DNA from: Macrobrachium rosenbergii
Taxonomy: Eukaryota; Arthropoda; Malacostraca; Decapoda; Palaemonidae
Direction of reading: 5' to 3'
Assembly: GCF_040412425.1 (NCBI RefSeq)
Contig: NC_089767.1
Location: forward strand, 39,732,009-39,796,008
Length of the DNA: 64,000 nt
Numbering within the stretch: the first letter of the stretch is position 1; each line of letters starts with the position of its first letter. Position numbers and translations under genes: made by a program. Below, one piece after another: positions 23,576 through 37,320 of the stretch. The notes under the pieces were generated by a model. It saw nothing but the letters and a program-made list of their open reading frames with translations, searched no databases and was not told the DNA's origin.

Positions 23576-24717
23576 TCTGGACCAATTGCTGTAATTTTCT
23601 CTTAAAAATCAGCAGAGATGATCAGATTTCTTCTTGACAAAAGATTTCAGAACCTATGATATATTTCCTTGTAGCTATATAAGTTCTTATCTCCTGTAGA
23701 AGGACTCTTCCTAGAGGACTGACAAAACTTTCTAATGAAGAAGGATTCTTCTACCGTAGGTCTTCAGTCCTGTTCAATAAGGATTCTTCTTCTTCTTCTT
23801 CTGAAAGTCCTGATGACGTGTACTCCTTTAAGTTGTTTTCCCTCCTCACCTCTGGGAAGTCCTGACGATAACTGAGTCAATCTGTCTTGGGAGCCTTGTT
23901 CAACTGTGTGCGCTATAACTTGCAACACACACACACACACACACACAGAGCAGTGGCACTGCCTTGTGCCGCTAGCCAATTAGTTAAGACACGGTGCCAA
24001 ATTATCTGTAAACTTGTTTAAAATATCTCTTAGTCACTGGATGAGTTTAGCTCTCACCTTCTATTCTGCTTTTGATTGCAAATGGAAATTCTTGTCAAGT
24101 TGAATAAACTAGTTAACTCATCATTAAATGTGACTCATTCATTAAGGTTTTCCAATAGCTGTATGGGTATCGAAACTTTGTGACACAGGGACGAAGAGCT
24201 GCGAAAAACGTTCCTGGTCAAGATTACAGTGAGTACACACACACAAACACATAAACATACCACCTGTCCTACAAAAAAGGGGGATGTTAAGTAAGCGACA
24301 TACTGACAGACACACGTACGGACAGACAGTGGTAAAGTGAAAATTCTTGATTTAAGATCTAGCATAATTCTCAAGGATAAAAAAGCTTGTTTCGGATATA
24401 CAGTACTTCCTGAGATTGAAAATTTGGTAAGGCTTATTTTCCACTTTAATTTGGTACATGAAAATTTAATACATATACATTTACACATTCTGTACAAGTA
24501 AAGTAGGTAGAACATGTATCTGTACATCATACAAATTAATACTATGATACTGAAAGACAGATTGAGGGAAGGGGGCGGGGTTACTATTTAAAAACCACGT
24601 ATAAAAAATTGGAATTTTTAGTTCCTACCAAAACTGAATTTGGGAATTAAAGCATCAAGTATTCCCGTCACGTCAAGATAGAACCCTGAGCACTGCGTGA
24701 CAATGAATACTTAAGAT

Positions 24718-24718
<1 letters not shown>
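23576..24718. other. Upstream of the scyl-like start codon; no exon identified
   Basis: 5' flank or 5' UTR/intron. ACGTG at 23815-23819. Short (TTC)n at 23786-23801 and (AC)n at 23926-23946. No TATA-based promoter could be assigned. Confidence 0.4.

Positions 24719-24774
<56 letters not shown>
24719..24774. repeat. (TC)n microsatellite
   Basis: About 28 units. Confidence 0.95.
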
Positions 24775-24777
<3 letters not shown>

Positions 24778-24893
24778 GCTATCTGATACTACACACCAGC
24801 TGATATGGCCATGTTAACAGCACACATTCAGCTTTTCTATTTGGGCGTTTAGCCGAGATAAATGAACGTGTGGGTCTGGTATCTGATATAGAG

Positions 24894-25272
24894 ACTACCT
24901 GCATAGTGACTACTCGGAAAGTGACTACTTAAATAGTGACTACTCAACTTGAAAAGTGACTACTTAAATAATGACTACTTAAAAAGTGACTACTTGACTT
25001 GAAAAATAATTACTTAAACAGTGACTACCTGAAAAGTGACTACTTAAATAGTGGCTAGTAAAATAATGACTACTTAAATAGTATATAACTACTTAAAGTG
25101 TGACTACTTAAATAGTGACTACTTGAATAGTGACTACTTAAACAGTGACTACTAAAAAATGGCTACTTAAACAGTGACTACTAAAAAATGACTACTTAAA
25201 AAGTGACAGCTTTAAACAGTGACTACTTAAATAATGACTACTCAAACAGCGACTACTTAAACATTGACTACG
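24894..25272. repeat. About 15-bp minisatellite (AGTGACTACTTAAAT)
   Basis: About 25 degenerate units of AGTGACTACTTAAAT with AATGACTAC and GTGGCTAC variants. It lies about 1.3 kb upstream of the scyl-like start codon. Confidence 0.85.
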
Positions 25273-25677
25273 TCATCTGGGTGCGTGTATTTACACTCTC
25301 CCAAGTGAGAGACGAGCGGCAGCAGAAATAAACGTAGTAAATAAATGGCTCCTTTTAGGTGAATGACACTTTACAAGGCTCCGTTCTTTAGAAGAGTTTA
25401 ACCCCCACTCCTCATTATTCTTAAACATCGTTCCAACTCCTCTCCGCAATGGAGGGATGACTTGCAGAAGGAAAATTGTCTGCCTCGCGTGAGAAAAGCG
25501 TTGCAAAACGAAGAGTTCTTTTATAAATCGCGTGAAATTGTTTCTCAGAATCTGTTTATGTTTGTCTCTACGAGTCACTAATGAACACAATTGGTTATTT
25601 TACTCTTCTTATTTAGGTTCATTCTCTCCTTAGCTTTTCTCGTTTCTTCCTTCTAATACGAGTATTCGTTTCTGGGC

Positions 25678-25951
25678 GTTCCTCATTGGGTGGGTCGATG
25701 TCGTACTCGGCTAGCACTCTCCAAGGCCCGCGTTCGATTCTCCGGCCGGCCAATGAAGAATTAGAGGAATTTATTTCTGGCGATAGAAATTCATTTCTCA
25801 CTATAATGTGGTTCGGATTCCACAATAAGCCGTAGGTCCCGTTGCTAGGTAACCAAGTGGTTCTTAGCCACGTAAAATAAGTTTAATCCTTCGGGCCAAC
25901 CCTAGGAGAGCTGTTAATCAGCTTAGTGGTCTGGTTAAACTAAGATATACT
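25678..25951 (+). mobile_element. Family B tRNA-related SINE-like element
   Basis: tRNA-like head with CTCGGCTAGCAC (D-arm like) and GCGTTCGATTCTCC (B-box like, 25730-25743), followed by a conserved body (GAATTTATTTCTGGCGATAG, TGTGGTTCGGATTCCACAAT) and a tail GGTTAAACTAAGATATAC. Same unit as 40141-40414 in the other orientation. About 274 bp. Confidence 0.7.
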
Positions 25952-26958
<1,007 letters not shown>

Positions 26959-27019
26959 CACATGTATGCGTGAGTGTGCACAAACACAAGTCATGAGATT
27001 AAAGTTTACAAAGCAATGC

Positions 27020-27310
27020 CTCACGTGTCATGACTACAATAATTCCGCCATCCATCCCTTGCTCGCAAGACGTGCTTGAGCCCCGACAGAATGGATAGCT
27101 TCGCAGACGTGACACGCGACCAAGGAACCTTAGAAGAGGCATTCAACTGTCGTCGTTCAATCCGAGAGAAAATGTTCAGGATCGCGTTCACGCCGAGCAC
27201 ATCATAGACGCGAGGACGCTTGGCAACAGCTATTGCGAATGTCTCTACTTTTCCCGTTTGGTTCCCGAACGACAGGTTTGTTTTGATTATCGTTATCGGG
27301 GTTCGTTTGG
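27020..27310. promoter_or_regulatory. GC-richer block with three ACGTG cores; possible promoter
   Basis: An unusually GC- and CpG-rich non-repeat block in AT-rich DNA, about 3.5 kb upstream of the scyl-like start codon. ACGTG cores occur at 27023-27027 (within CACGTG), 27070-27074 and 27107-27111. ACGTG is the core of HIF hypoxia elements, and REDD1/Scylla genes are known HIF targets. That this block is the promoter or a 5' non-coding exon of the gene is inference only. A short ORF (39 codons with stop) runs from 27091 to 27207 on the plus strand and is not recognised. Confidence 0.25.
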
Positions 27311-27362
27311 AAGGGTGATGTTACGTAAATGTGTGTGTGTATTTGTTTTGATAGGTATTGGT

Positions 27363-27738
<376 letters not shown>

Positions 27739-28039
27739 CTGTATATATAACATTAAGAAGTGGTATATCAGTAACCACTAAGATATATAACACTAATGAA
27801 AAAACGCCGTGTCCAAACTCAAGGTGTTCATTTGCGTCAGTTACGGGAAAATCCTCCTCTAAATTTAACTTTCCCCATCAGATTCAGGATGTCTTACAGA
27901 AGTGGGCCCTTAAAAAAACGTCCTCTGTGGTACCCGGACGCGACAGCAACCCGGGCTTTGACCCTTATCTTCGCTAAGTAACATAAACGAATGTCATTCA
28001 AATCAAGAAAAAATATAAGAAAAAAAAACGAGGCAAGCA

Positions 28040-28265
28040 GCGCAGTCAAGATTCAGATTCAGCGCTGTTGCCAACTCGCGAACTCTTAAATGACTACGTA
28101 CATTTTTTTCAGAAATATCAGGTCAGATAATCTTCGCAGTGCTATTTACACTTCCAGCATACAAAAACACTACCAAGCAGTGCAGTCAGATTCAGAACCC
28201 TCAAATCACTGACAGGTTTTTCAGAAACATCAGGTAAGTTAATCTTCGCAGAGCTGTTTAAATTT
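28040..28265. repeat. Diverged tandem duplication
   Basis: AAGCAGCGCAGTCAAGATTC ... TTTTTTCAGAAATATCAGGT ... TAATCTTCGCAGTGCT occurs again as AAGCAGTGCAGTCAGATTCA ... GTTTTTCAGAAACATCAGGT ... TAATCTTCGCAGAGCT. Period about 145 then shortened. Confidence 0.7.
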
Positions 28266-28411
28266 CCAAAGATACTGAAGGCCAGTATAGCATAACACTC
28301 ATGAGAATTATTCAGACCAAATTCAATGCCATTCCTCTTCGTTTCTCCCACAAGAAGAAGGCGGTATCCACTGGCCAATGCAGATCAGGCCCTCTAACCT
28401 TCAGCTGCAGA

Positions 28412-28505
28412 AGGAGGAGGAGGAGGAGGAGGAGGAGGAGGAGGAGGAGGAGGAGGAGGGGAGGAGGAGGAGGAGGAGGAGGAGGAGGAGGAGGAGGAGG
28501 AGGAG
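28412..28505. repeat. (GGA)n tract
   Basis: Thirty-one near-perfect AGG triplets with one GGGG interruption at 28457. Potential G-quadruplex on the plus strand. Confidence 0.85.
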
Positions 28506-29089
28506 GGAAGGGAAGCTGACCTTGCTAGATTCTGCATGTAACCAAGGGAATGAGGCATTCGTGTTGTGCGAAGGAAGGTTCGTGACCCCTGCCTTTGGGG
28601 GGGAGGGGGAGCAGTTATGTGATAGCTCAGGGTGTTGCATTTCGTGACTGTGATAAAACCCCCGTGTTAGGTGAACTGTGACGTAACGAAAGTTTAATGG
28701 ATTATTTATTATTATTTTTAAAATTTTTTTACCAGACCACAGGTGATTATCAGCTCTCACGGGGCTGGCCCGAGTAATTTGTTTTTGCTTATATTGTTTT
28801 TTTTTTACATTTTGTCAATTAAATCACAATTTTTTCAAAAATTTTATAATTGCATTAATTGCATATGTTGAAGTTTTTTACAAAACTTAGCTGATCGATT
28901 CGGGCATTCGATATCTACAGCGGTGACACGTTAAAATTCTGGTTAATTTATTGAGGATGAAAGCTACTTAACGGTACTTCATATTTGTAAGAAGGTACAA
29001 CCGATGTACGGACCTTAGGTTACCCAATATTTCATGCAGGAACAAATGTAAAATAAGTACTCATATTTATGGGAAAGACTGTAAAACTG

Positions 29090-29545
29090 ATGTAGGGACC
29101 TTGGTAACATTTTTGGTTTCAGAACAAAGTTATCTTATCTTTAAGTAAAAAAAAACACCTACCCCTAAGTATAAGGACCTTAGTAACATTTTTTGGTGTC
29201 AGATGAAATTTATCTTTAAATGCAACATTTTTGGATGAAATCAGATGAAATTTATTTTTGCTTATCTTTAAATACATATCTATAAATGCAAACACCTGAA
29301 ATCCCATCTTTAAATATAGGGACCTTGGTAACATTTTTGGTTTCACATGAAATTCATCTTATCTTTAAATACAAGCACCTATCCCCTAAATATAGGGACC
29401 TTAGTAACATTTTTGGTTTCAGATGAAAGACATCTAATCTTTTCAATATAAACACCTATCCCCTAAATGTAGGGGCCTTGGTAACATTTCTGGTTTCACA
29501 TGAAAGTTACCTATCTTTAAACACAAACACCTATCCCCCAAATTC
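29090..29545. repeat. About 73-bp minisatellite
   Basis: About six units of GGGACCTTGGTAACATTTTT, GGTTTCAGATGAAA, TTATCTTATCTTTAAATACA, AACACCTATCCCCTAAATAT. Open minus frames here are incidental. Confidence 0.8.
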
Positions 29546-29830
29546 CGCAACACTTTTTCAAAAGAGTAGCACGCACAGTTGGTATTTCGAACCACCTTTA
29601 AAAATGAAAACATTGGCACGGACAACCCAGCCCCACTTGAGCCCCACTTTCTAGTAACGACCTTGAGGAAAAATCGGAGGAGAGGAAGGAGGACATCGGG
29701 TGAGGCAAAACCCGGAAGGAAAAGTTAGTCAATTCATTGTTAAAAGTTTTCAATGAACTGACGGCGACGGAAGCTGGGAAACAACTCCATTATTTGGTCG
29801 AAAGTTACCGTTGCATTCATTATCACATTT

Positions 29831-30220
29831 TTAGTTTTCTGGAAAGAAAACTATTGCGCCGGCTTGGTCTGTCCGTTCGCACTTTTTCTGTCTGCTCTCA
29901 GAACTTAAAAACTACTGAGGCTAGAGGGCTGCAAATTGGTATGTTGATCATCCACCCTCCAATCATCAAACATACCAAATTGCAGCCCTCAAGCCTCAGT
30001 AGTTATTTTATTTTATTTAAGGTTAAAGTTAGCCATAATCGTGTTTCTGGCAACGGTATAGGACAGGGCACCACCGGACCGTGGTTAAAGTTTCATGTGC
30101 CACGGCTCATACAGTATTATGTCGAGACCACCGAAAGATAGATCTATCTATTTTCGGTGGCCTTGATTATCCGCTGTACAGAAAACTCGATAGCGCCGAA
30201 GAAACTGAGGCGCATTTTTG
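29831..30220 (-). mobile_element. Interspersed family A, near-complete copy (minus)
   Basis: Reverse orientation. It has the terminal hairpin AGTTTTCTGGAAAGAAAACT at 29833-29852, the large hairpin at 29912-30002 (arms about 32 nt), GGTTAAAGTTAGCCATAAT, the second hairpin at 30127-30161 (CACCGAAAGATAGATCTATC and its complement) and ends near AGCGCCGAAGAAACTGAGGC. A 134-codon open frame across it (29737-30141) is a by-product. Confidence 0.75.
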
Positions 30221-30573
30221 AGTTGTTTCATCACGAGGACAATCTTACCAAAGCTGGAACAACAAGCTACTCATGTTTACAGATGGAGGAAAGATTAATG
30301 AGGTTGAATCTTTCAATTATAAGGACAATGTTATCCAGTGAAGGTTCTCGAGTTGGAAATTACAAGCTGGGAAAGTTTTGGAAATCAAATAAATTTAAAC
30401 TGCATACGGAAGTAAGATTATAAATAAGTGGGCGTCAAAAGAGTTGGTAGTACCACACCCACCTGCATGGGAACGGATGGCTAGAGATGAGTGGAGATTT
30501 GTGGAAGAAAAAGCACGGGAAAGACATGAGAGACAGAATTTCACAGAGGCCCTTTGTGTTACGGGGCCTTTGT

Positions 30574-30746
<173 letters not shown>

Positions 30747-31127
30747 CGTGTCAAAAAATTATAATGGGAAAAGGAAGACAAAATTACATTTTTATAAGTT
30801 TTAAAAATAAAGAATCAAACCAGACAAATTGAAGAGTACAAGGAAAACCCTCCTTTTCAACGCATTGTCTTCAATTTCACTCAACAAGATATCTCAGCAA
30901 AAACTGGATCAGCAAGCCACTTGATTTCATATGCCTCAAGTATTTGTTCCACAGCGCATGAATAGGAAATTTACAACAACTCGTAAGTGAATATCTTTTA
31001 AATTGCCTAACCAACTGATTTAATAAAAAAAAAAAATAAAATGCAGTTAACAACGTAAATCAAATCTTATTGCGCCTTAAAGAGCAGTTATACGAAGCAC
31101 GTAAATAAAGAACAGAATGAAATATAC

Positions 31128-31420
31128 AATCTAGCCAAAGGCCAACCGCTGGGACCTACGAGGTCATTCAACACTGAAAGGGAAATTGACAGTAAGAAGA
31201 TTTGAAAGATGTAACGGGAGGAAAACCTCGCAGTTGCATTTTGAAACAATTGACGGAGAGGGTGGAAAGTCAGATGGAAGAAAAGGAATATGAACGGAGG
31301 TACTATAAAATGAAATAGAGGTTGCAGCTAGGGGCCGAAGAGACGCTGCAAAGACCCTTGAATAATGCATACAGTGTACCACGTGAGGTGCACTGACGGC
31401 ACTATCGCCCTACGGGTCAC
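31128..31420 (+). mobile_element. Interspersed family C
   Basis: Runs from AGCCAAAGGCCAACCGCTGG through GGTCATTCAACACTGAAAGG, GGAGGAAAACCTCGCAGTTG, AGGTTGCAGCTAGGGGCCGA and GTGAGGTGCACTGACGGCAC to a CCCTACGGG end. Collinear with 40715-41020. Confidence 0.75.
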
Positions 31421-31763
31421 AGAAATAAAATCAAAATCTCCTATCTGATGGGCAATGAGGAGCTTAGGAAAACACTAGCAAGAGAATATTATTTTGCTTT
31501 TATTTTACCATAAAAAACAACGGTTCAAAGGTCACTGATCTTTTACGGGAAAAATAAAATGCCGATGTAATGGCATAGACGAAATACCAGGGAAGGACCA
31601 TGGTCTACATCACCCCAAAAAAGAATTCTTTTTCGTCAGTATGAAATTTTTATACACGCTGAAAACCATTGCTGTGAGAATGGAGATTGTTATAATACCC
31701 CAAAATCTATCAATTATATTTATGATTTCCAATTGTTTCTGTCTTCATATGATATGTGTATAT

Positions 31764-31908
<145 letters not shown>

Positions 31909-31924
31909 AATATGATGTTAATAA

Positions 31925-32099
31925 TAAATGTTGTTTAATATCCAATTCGCTATTGGGAATATCCCCGATGGAGAATTATCACCGAAGGGAATTTTATAAG
32001 TGATACTGATCCATTTATCACTTATAAAATTCCCTTGATGATAAATTTCCATCGGGGATATTCCCGAAGTAGCGTGCATTGGATATTAAACAACATTTG
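31925..32099. repeat. Near-perfect foldback of about 175 bp
   Basis: AAATGTTGTTTAATATCC...GGGAATATCCCCGATGGA...GGGAATTTTATAAGTGATA pairs with the mirror segment ending GGATATTAAACAACATTT. Loop is about 12 nt (CTGATCCATTTA). Arms are about 80 bp with small bulges. It lies between two long (AT)n/(GT)n arrays (31768-31906 and 32142-32396). Confidence 0.75.
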
Positions 32100-32135
32100 T
32101 AGCTTCATGATTGTATATAAATCACGGTGTGATAA

Positions 32136-32429
<294 letters not shown>

Positions 32430-32880
32430 CTTTACGTAACCTTTGATCTTGCCAGCCACTGTACCAGCACCGTTCTATAAAAGGTGGGACACCTAGAAGG
32501 TGCCGAATAGATCCCCAAGACCCGCACGGCATGTCATCAGTAAATAGGTCAGACGGACGAACAATGCAAAAGAGGATAAGTTTAAGAGTGCGCTCAAGTG
32601 CAGTTTTTCAAGCACGTGTCATAAGACAAACACCGTCGCCTCTTTCTTGAAGCTTTCTTTGTTATTAACGCGTTTTAGTCATGGCGTTTATTCTAGCCCT
32701 CCTGGTTTTAAAAGAGGGGGTTAAAGAATGAGACAAAGAAGCTCTCAAAACTGATGTAGGTCAGTTATTAGGGGAATCTAACTTGTAAACAAACGTCACG
32801 TGATCTACCGGGTTGGCACCGACAGACTAGGAATGAGGCTCACTGCTCCTTCTTCTCCGATCAGAAATATCAATCTACGA

Positions 32881-33145
32881 GGGATGTCAGTTCAGTTAAT
32901 ATTAAATAATATCTATATCTATGTTGATATACGACAGGTGGATTGCCTTAACCAAAAGCAAATTTGGGCTTTCATCAAAAATAATGGTTTGATATATTAC
33001 AGAACTGAAAACACGATTGATGTCAGTTCATATACTGTTAGATAATATCTCTATCTTTATTGATATACGAAAGCTGGATTGGCTTAACAAATAGGAATTT
33101 TGGCTTTGTTATAAAAAATCTGAATTCTGATATTTTATAGAATAA
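32881..33145. repeat. Tandem duplication, about 136-bp period
   Basis: GATGTCAGTTCA, TAATATCTATATCTATGTTGA, TATACGA, GGTGGATTGCCTTAACC at 32883 recurs diverged at 33019. Confidence 0.75.
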
Positions 33146-34117
33146 CGGAATTATCAACACGGAAGTTTTATGTTAAGATCGAATAGAAGCTTAGAAAGAA
33201 GTTCTTTTCTTTACCTAACTTCAGCAACGTAAGGAATTATAAGAGGATAAACTACTTCTATAATATTTGCCACTGATTTAGCTTAGACGGGTAAGAAAAA
33301 TAAAATAAAATAAAAATTACGAACCAAATAGAAATGAAAGAAACGAAAAGAACCGCTTTTCAGTAGCAGAGGACACACGAAAAGAGGGCCCCCCAACAGC
33401 GTACAATAATAAATATTCATTGAGGTCATTCCCCCAGATGAAAGGAACATTTAGCATTGCATGACTGGCCAAAAGAGCAGAGGGAGAAACAGCGTTGTCA
33501 TCCAGGTCAACGTCCCGGGTCAAAAATAGCCGACCACGCTCAAGGTCACTGAAAATTGAGGTCACGGGGATGGCGAAATAGGTAACGTGTTTTGAGGTGT
33601 AAAAAAAACACAAAATGGCAACTTTCTCATTATAACCTACATACTTTTTCTTGTGCTTCGAACCCAATACAAAAGAATTTTCCGAATTGCAAACAGTTGC
33701 ACAAAAGCAAGTGACAGCAAAACGAGAGAAAAAATGGCCTTGATATTTGGGACTCGCCGTTGGTTCGGTGCCCTAGAATTGAGGCAATCTCCTGTAATCG
33801 CCTTAATTACCTGCTGAAATCCCCATCTGAAACTGGAATTTGGGTCTGATGGTGCCATATAAAGCCCGAGTTGACGTTAAATGAAAGATATTTGTTCGTT
33901 TGGCTTGTTCTCTTTCTTTACTTTTTTTTTTTCTCCATCGAATTTTTGTCATTTATCAGTGATGATGCGACTGAATAATCACCATTCGGTCAGCTGGTTT
34001 CTGAATATGAAACTTTTACAGAAAGATGTACCGTTCTTAAGATCTAACTTTTACTGTCATTCACATCATCACTAGTCACTTGTTATCTCCCACAGGTACC
34101 AAGTTCCTTCCAGAACT
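33146..34117. other. No recognised gene
   Basis: Unique. A 116-codon minus frame (33317-33667) and a 73-codon minus frame (33637-33858) show no known domain. Confidence 0.45.
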
Positions 34118-34200
34118 AAACTGAAAGTCTGGAGTTATTAGTATCACTAGTCGCTCGTTATCTGCTATAGGTACCAATTTTACTTCGAAAAATAAACAAA

Positions 34201-34524
34201 GTTTGGAGTTATCACTGCAAGAATCTAAAACAAAAAGTTTGGAGTTATCACTGCAAGAATCTAACGGAAAAGGTTTGGAGTTATCACTGCAAGAATCTAA
34301 CAGAAAAGGTTTGGAGTTATCACTGCAAGAATCTAACAGAAAAAGTTTGGAGTTATCACTGCAAGAATCTAACAGAAAAAGTTTGGAGTTATCACTGCAA
34401 GAATCTAAAAGAAAAAGTTTGGAGTTATCACTGCAAGAATCTCAAAGAAAAAGTTTGGAGTTATCACTGCAAGAATCTAACAGAAAAAGTTTGGAGTTAT
34501 CACTGCAAGAATTTAAAAGAACCT
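34201..34524. repeat. 36-bp minisatellite, nine units, open on plus strand
   Basis: Nine exact-length units starting GTTTGGAGTTATCACTGCAA, followed by GAATC and a variable A-rich end. The first 25 bases are essentially invariant. The plus frame from 34203 to 34580 reads MELSLQES... with a 12-residue period (LELSLQESNRKS) and ends in a non-repeat tail YSPERLGKCT. Diverged copies precede it (34118-34200). Lack of synonymous changes in the core points to DNA-level homogenisation rather than protein selection. Confidence 0.75.
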
Positions 34525-35002
34525 TTCACTGGACATATTCTCCGAAATACTCACCTGAACGCTTAGGAAAATGTACCTAGAACTTATCAGAGGCTTGTCG
34601 AATGATCAAAACCCTATGCTAATCAGCCCGTGGGCACGAAACTACTATGGTTTGGTACCGACGGTTCAAACTTTCACTTCCCATGCCAGCATAACATCAT
34701 CACCTCTGGAGCGGGGTGACGGGGTTCGTGCTCAGGGCTGAATTATTAAGTCTTGGATACGAGAGGCGGGGCGCCACACTCTGCAAATTAATAAAATACG
34801 CTATCAATAGGTTATTCTATTAAACCTGATATTCATTAAGTCCTTAAACCCTTTTCCACTTTATTAAGGAAGTTATATCTTATCTTAGAAAGGCTTAGTA
34901 AAGCATTACAAAGCATCAACTGAACTTGTATCACCATGAACGGAGGGTCTGCCCCATTCCCTTCCCTATTCCTCTCTCATGAACAGAACCAGCAAAATGG
35001 CC

Positions 35003-35368
35003 ACCTCAACTGGATGACCGTGACGTCATGTCCCCTCAACTGGATGACCGGTGACGTCATGTCCTCTCAACTGGATGACCGGTGACGTCATGTCCTCTCA
35101 ACTGATGACCAGTGACGTCATGTCCCCTCAACTGGATGACCAGTGACGTCATGTCCCCTCAACTGGATGACCAATGACGTCATATCCCTCAACTGGATGA
35201 CCAGTGACGTCATGTCACCTCAACTGGATGACCAATGACGTCATGTCCCCTCAACTGGATGACCAGTGACGTCATATCCCCTCAACTGGATGACCGGTGA
35301 CGTCATGTCCCCTCAACTGGATGACCAGTCACGTCATGTCCCCTCAACTGGATAACCAGTGACGTCAG
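35003..35368. repeat. About 31-bp minisatellite with a CRE (TGACGTCA) in each unit
   Basis: Twelve units of CCTCAACTGGATGACCRGTG plus ACGTCATGTCC. Eleven contain the perfect palindrome TGACGTCA; one has TCACGTCA (near 35329). First octamer 35021-35028, last 35360-35367. No gene adjoins it in this window. Confidence 0.85.
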
Positions 35369-36271
35369 CTGGTGCTTAATCCCACCTTCAGGACGGGCCA
35401 ATCAACTTGGCTATTGAGTGTTGGTTAGTTAGTTTAGATTCTGCTGGTTTGTGCCTTCACAGGCTCTAACCCTACGGAGGCCCTGACGCGTGGTAAGGTG
35501 TGGGAGTCCTGGCGTAGATCTCAGGACACTGACCTACCAACAAGATAGTTCCCCAGTTAACAACGTTCCAGGTCAACAAGATTTTCTTCAGAAATTTCAA
35601 GATTATTATATCAATACTGTGTCTTGTTAAATTTACTTACATTACCAAGCTATAATCATGCGCCATTGTATGGTAAAGACTTCTCCACAGCCGATTAGAG
35701 TTTTAAAATATTTTCATTTTATCGATATCATCATAGGCAACACTCGGTAGTTTTCAAGCCGAGCATGAATTCGGGAACACAGAGGCACACTCCAAATAGT
35801 CAGCATACAATTTCCCTTAATTAAAAATCTACTCTTGTAAATAACAGCTTCTTATTCCCCGTACCTTGCTCAGATCTGATCTTGATCCATTTCAAAGTTA
35901 CTGTTTGTTTAGGCCAGTTAAAAGAGATAAGAAAGACTTCAGGAAAGTAAAAACACTCGAGAAAAGACTTGAAGAATTCAAACTGATTTAACCAAAGAAA
36001 AGGCATAAAAACATCGAAATTCGCGAGCGACATATGGACTCCAGCTACATGTTAGGTAAAAGGGGTATGTTGGTGCAGTTGTTGCTCCTTGTCTGAGTGT
36101 TCCTTTGGGCTTTGTTTTTCCCTGCAAGTTACTGTGTAGGGCCTGTGATGTTGAGGGGGAAAATGTAAGTGAGCTAGAATTTCTGAGAATTCTTTCCTTG
36201 TGCGCTTCTACAGAAAGCTTGATGAAATGAACAAAAATCTTTATACCTTCTCGAGTATAGGGAACCTCTAG
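35369..36271. other. No feature seen
   Basis: Unique AT-rich sequence flanking the CRE array. Confidence 0.5.
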
Positions 36272-36575
36272 GAGGCACTACAGTGCAACGCAATATAACT
36301 GATGTTTTCTAAGCCTCCCTCATATAGGAAACAGGTTTGAAAAGCACTGCAAAACTTGAGTTAGTTCAAAGAAGCTATGAAACTAATGGGAGGCAAGTTT
36401 ATATCATGGTTATGTAAATACTCACAGAGGCACTACAATGCAACGCAATACAACTGATGTTTTCTAAGCCTCCCTTATATAGGAAACAGGTTTGAAAAGC
36501 ACTGCAAAACTTGAGTTAGATCAAAGAAGCTATGATACTAACGGGAGGAATCTTTATGTCATAGATAACTAAGTA
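36272..36575. repeat. Tandem duplication, about 155-bp period
   Basis: GAGGCACTACAGTGCAACGC, ACTGATGTTTTCTAAGCCTC, ATATAGGAAACAGGTTTGAA, AAGCACTGCAAAACTTGAGT at 36272 and 36427, about 93% alike. Confidence 0.85.
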
Positions 36576-36857
36576 AATAAACATTCAGTGCTGGATATAT
36601 TATTTATCTTTGATGATATTATTCAACCCTATCAAAAGTAATCATACCTAATGCTTGCATCAGGATAGGATTTTCTCAGCAGAAAAAATAAAAAATAAAT
36701 ACATAAATAAATAAAAAACAAATAAAAAAGGAATAAATTAATTAATAAAAAATAAAAAGATTAATCAACAAATAAATAAGAAATTCTCAGTGCTAAATGT
36801 ACAAAGCTTACTGAAGTGATCAGGAGATACTATGGGCAATTTATTATAGATTTAAAT

Positions 36858-37132
36858 CAGTGGTTCTCAACCTTTTTTTTATTACCACGCCCCTTCTAAG
36901 AGTTGGTCCGTCCCTCATCGCTCCCCCTTGCATCTACGAGTAAAATTCCCTCTCAGATTTAAAGGAAAATAAAAAAAAAAAAGAGAAAGAGGTGTTTTTA
37001 CTCTTTAGGGAATGGATTAGTGAGGTACTTGACACTGCTTCTTACGGACTCTTGTTAAGAGAATTTTTTATTTTTCCCTAGGGCTCGCGCCCCGCCCCCT
37101 GGGGCGGCCGCCGGCCAGGTTAAGAACCACTG
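36858..37132. mobile_element. hAT-type MITE
   Basis: Ends are CAGTGGTTCTCAACC and GGTTAAGAACCACTG, an inverted pair typical of SPIN/Charlie-like hAT elements. Flanking 8-mers are ATTTAAAT (36850-36857) and ATTGAAAA (37133-37140), matching at 6 of 8 positions, consistent with an aged 8-bp target duplication. 275 bp, no transposase. Confidence 0.8.
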
Positions 37133-37320
37133 ATTGAAAAGCATTCCGGCACTTGTAAACAAACACATGCTTCAAACCTATTCCCAGCCAACTCCTAAGA
37201 AGGTTCTGATTAATTAAATGCCATGGACGATACCGTTTACTACTCTGAAAAATTTTTCTGCAAGATGTACTTGTGGAACACAAATGCCCCAGATGGGAAC
37301 TATTTTTAGTGTAAAGGTCC

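Noticed and set aside
24894..25272. Possible CRISPR-like array of short repeats
   Set aside because: Units are contiguous and degenerate with no spacers; a plain minisatellite in animal DNA.
29737..30141. 134-codon plus-strand frame
   Set aside because: Covers a minus-strand family A element that has four other copies in the window.
30444..30570. Possible LINE tail before an (AT)n array ([15 protein letters not shown])
   Set aside because: Too short and no RT domain; noted in the microsatellite entry only.
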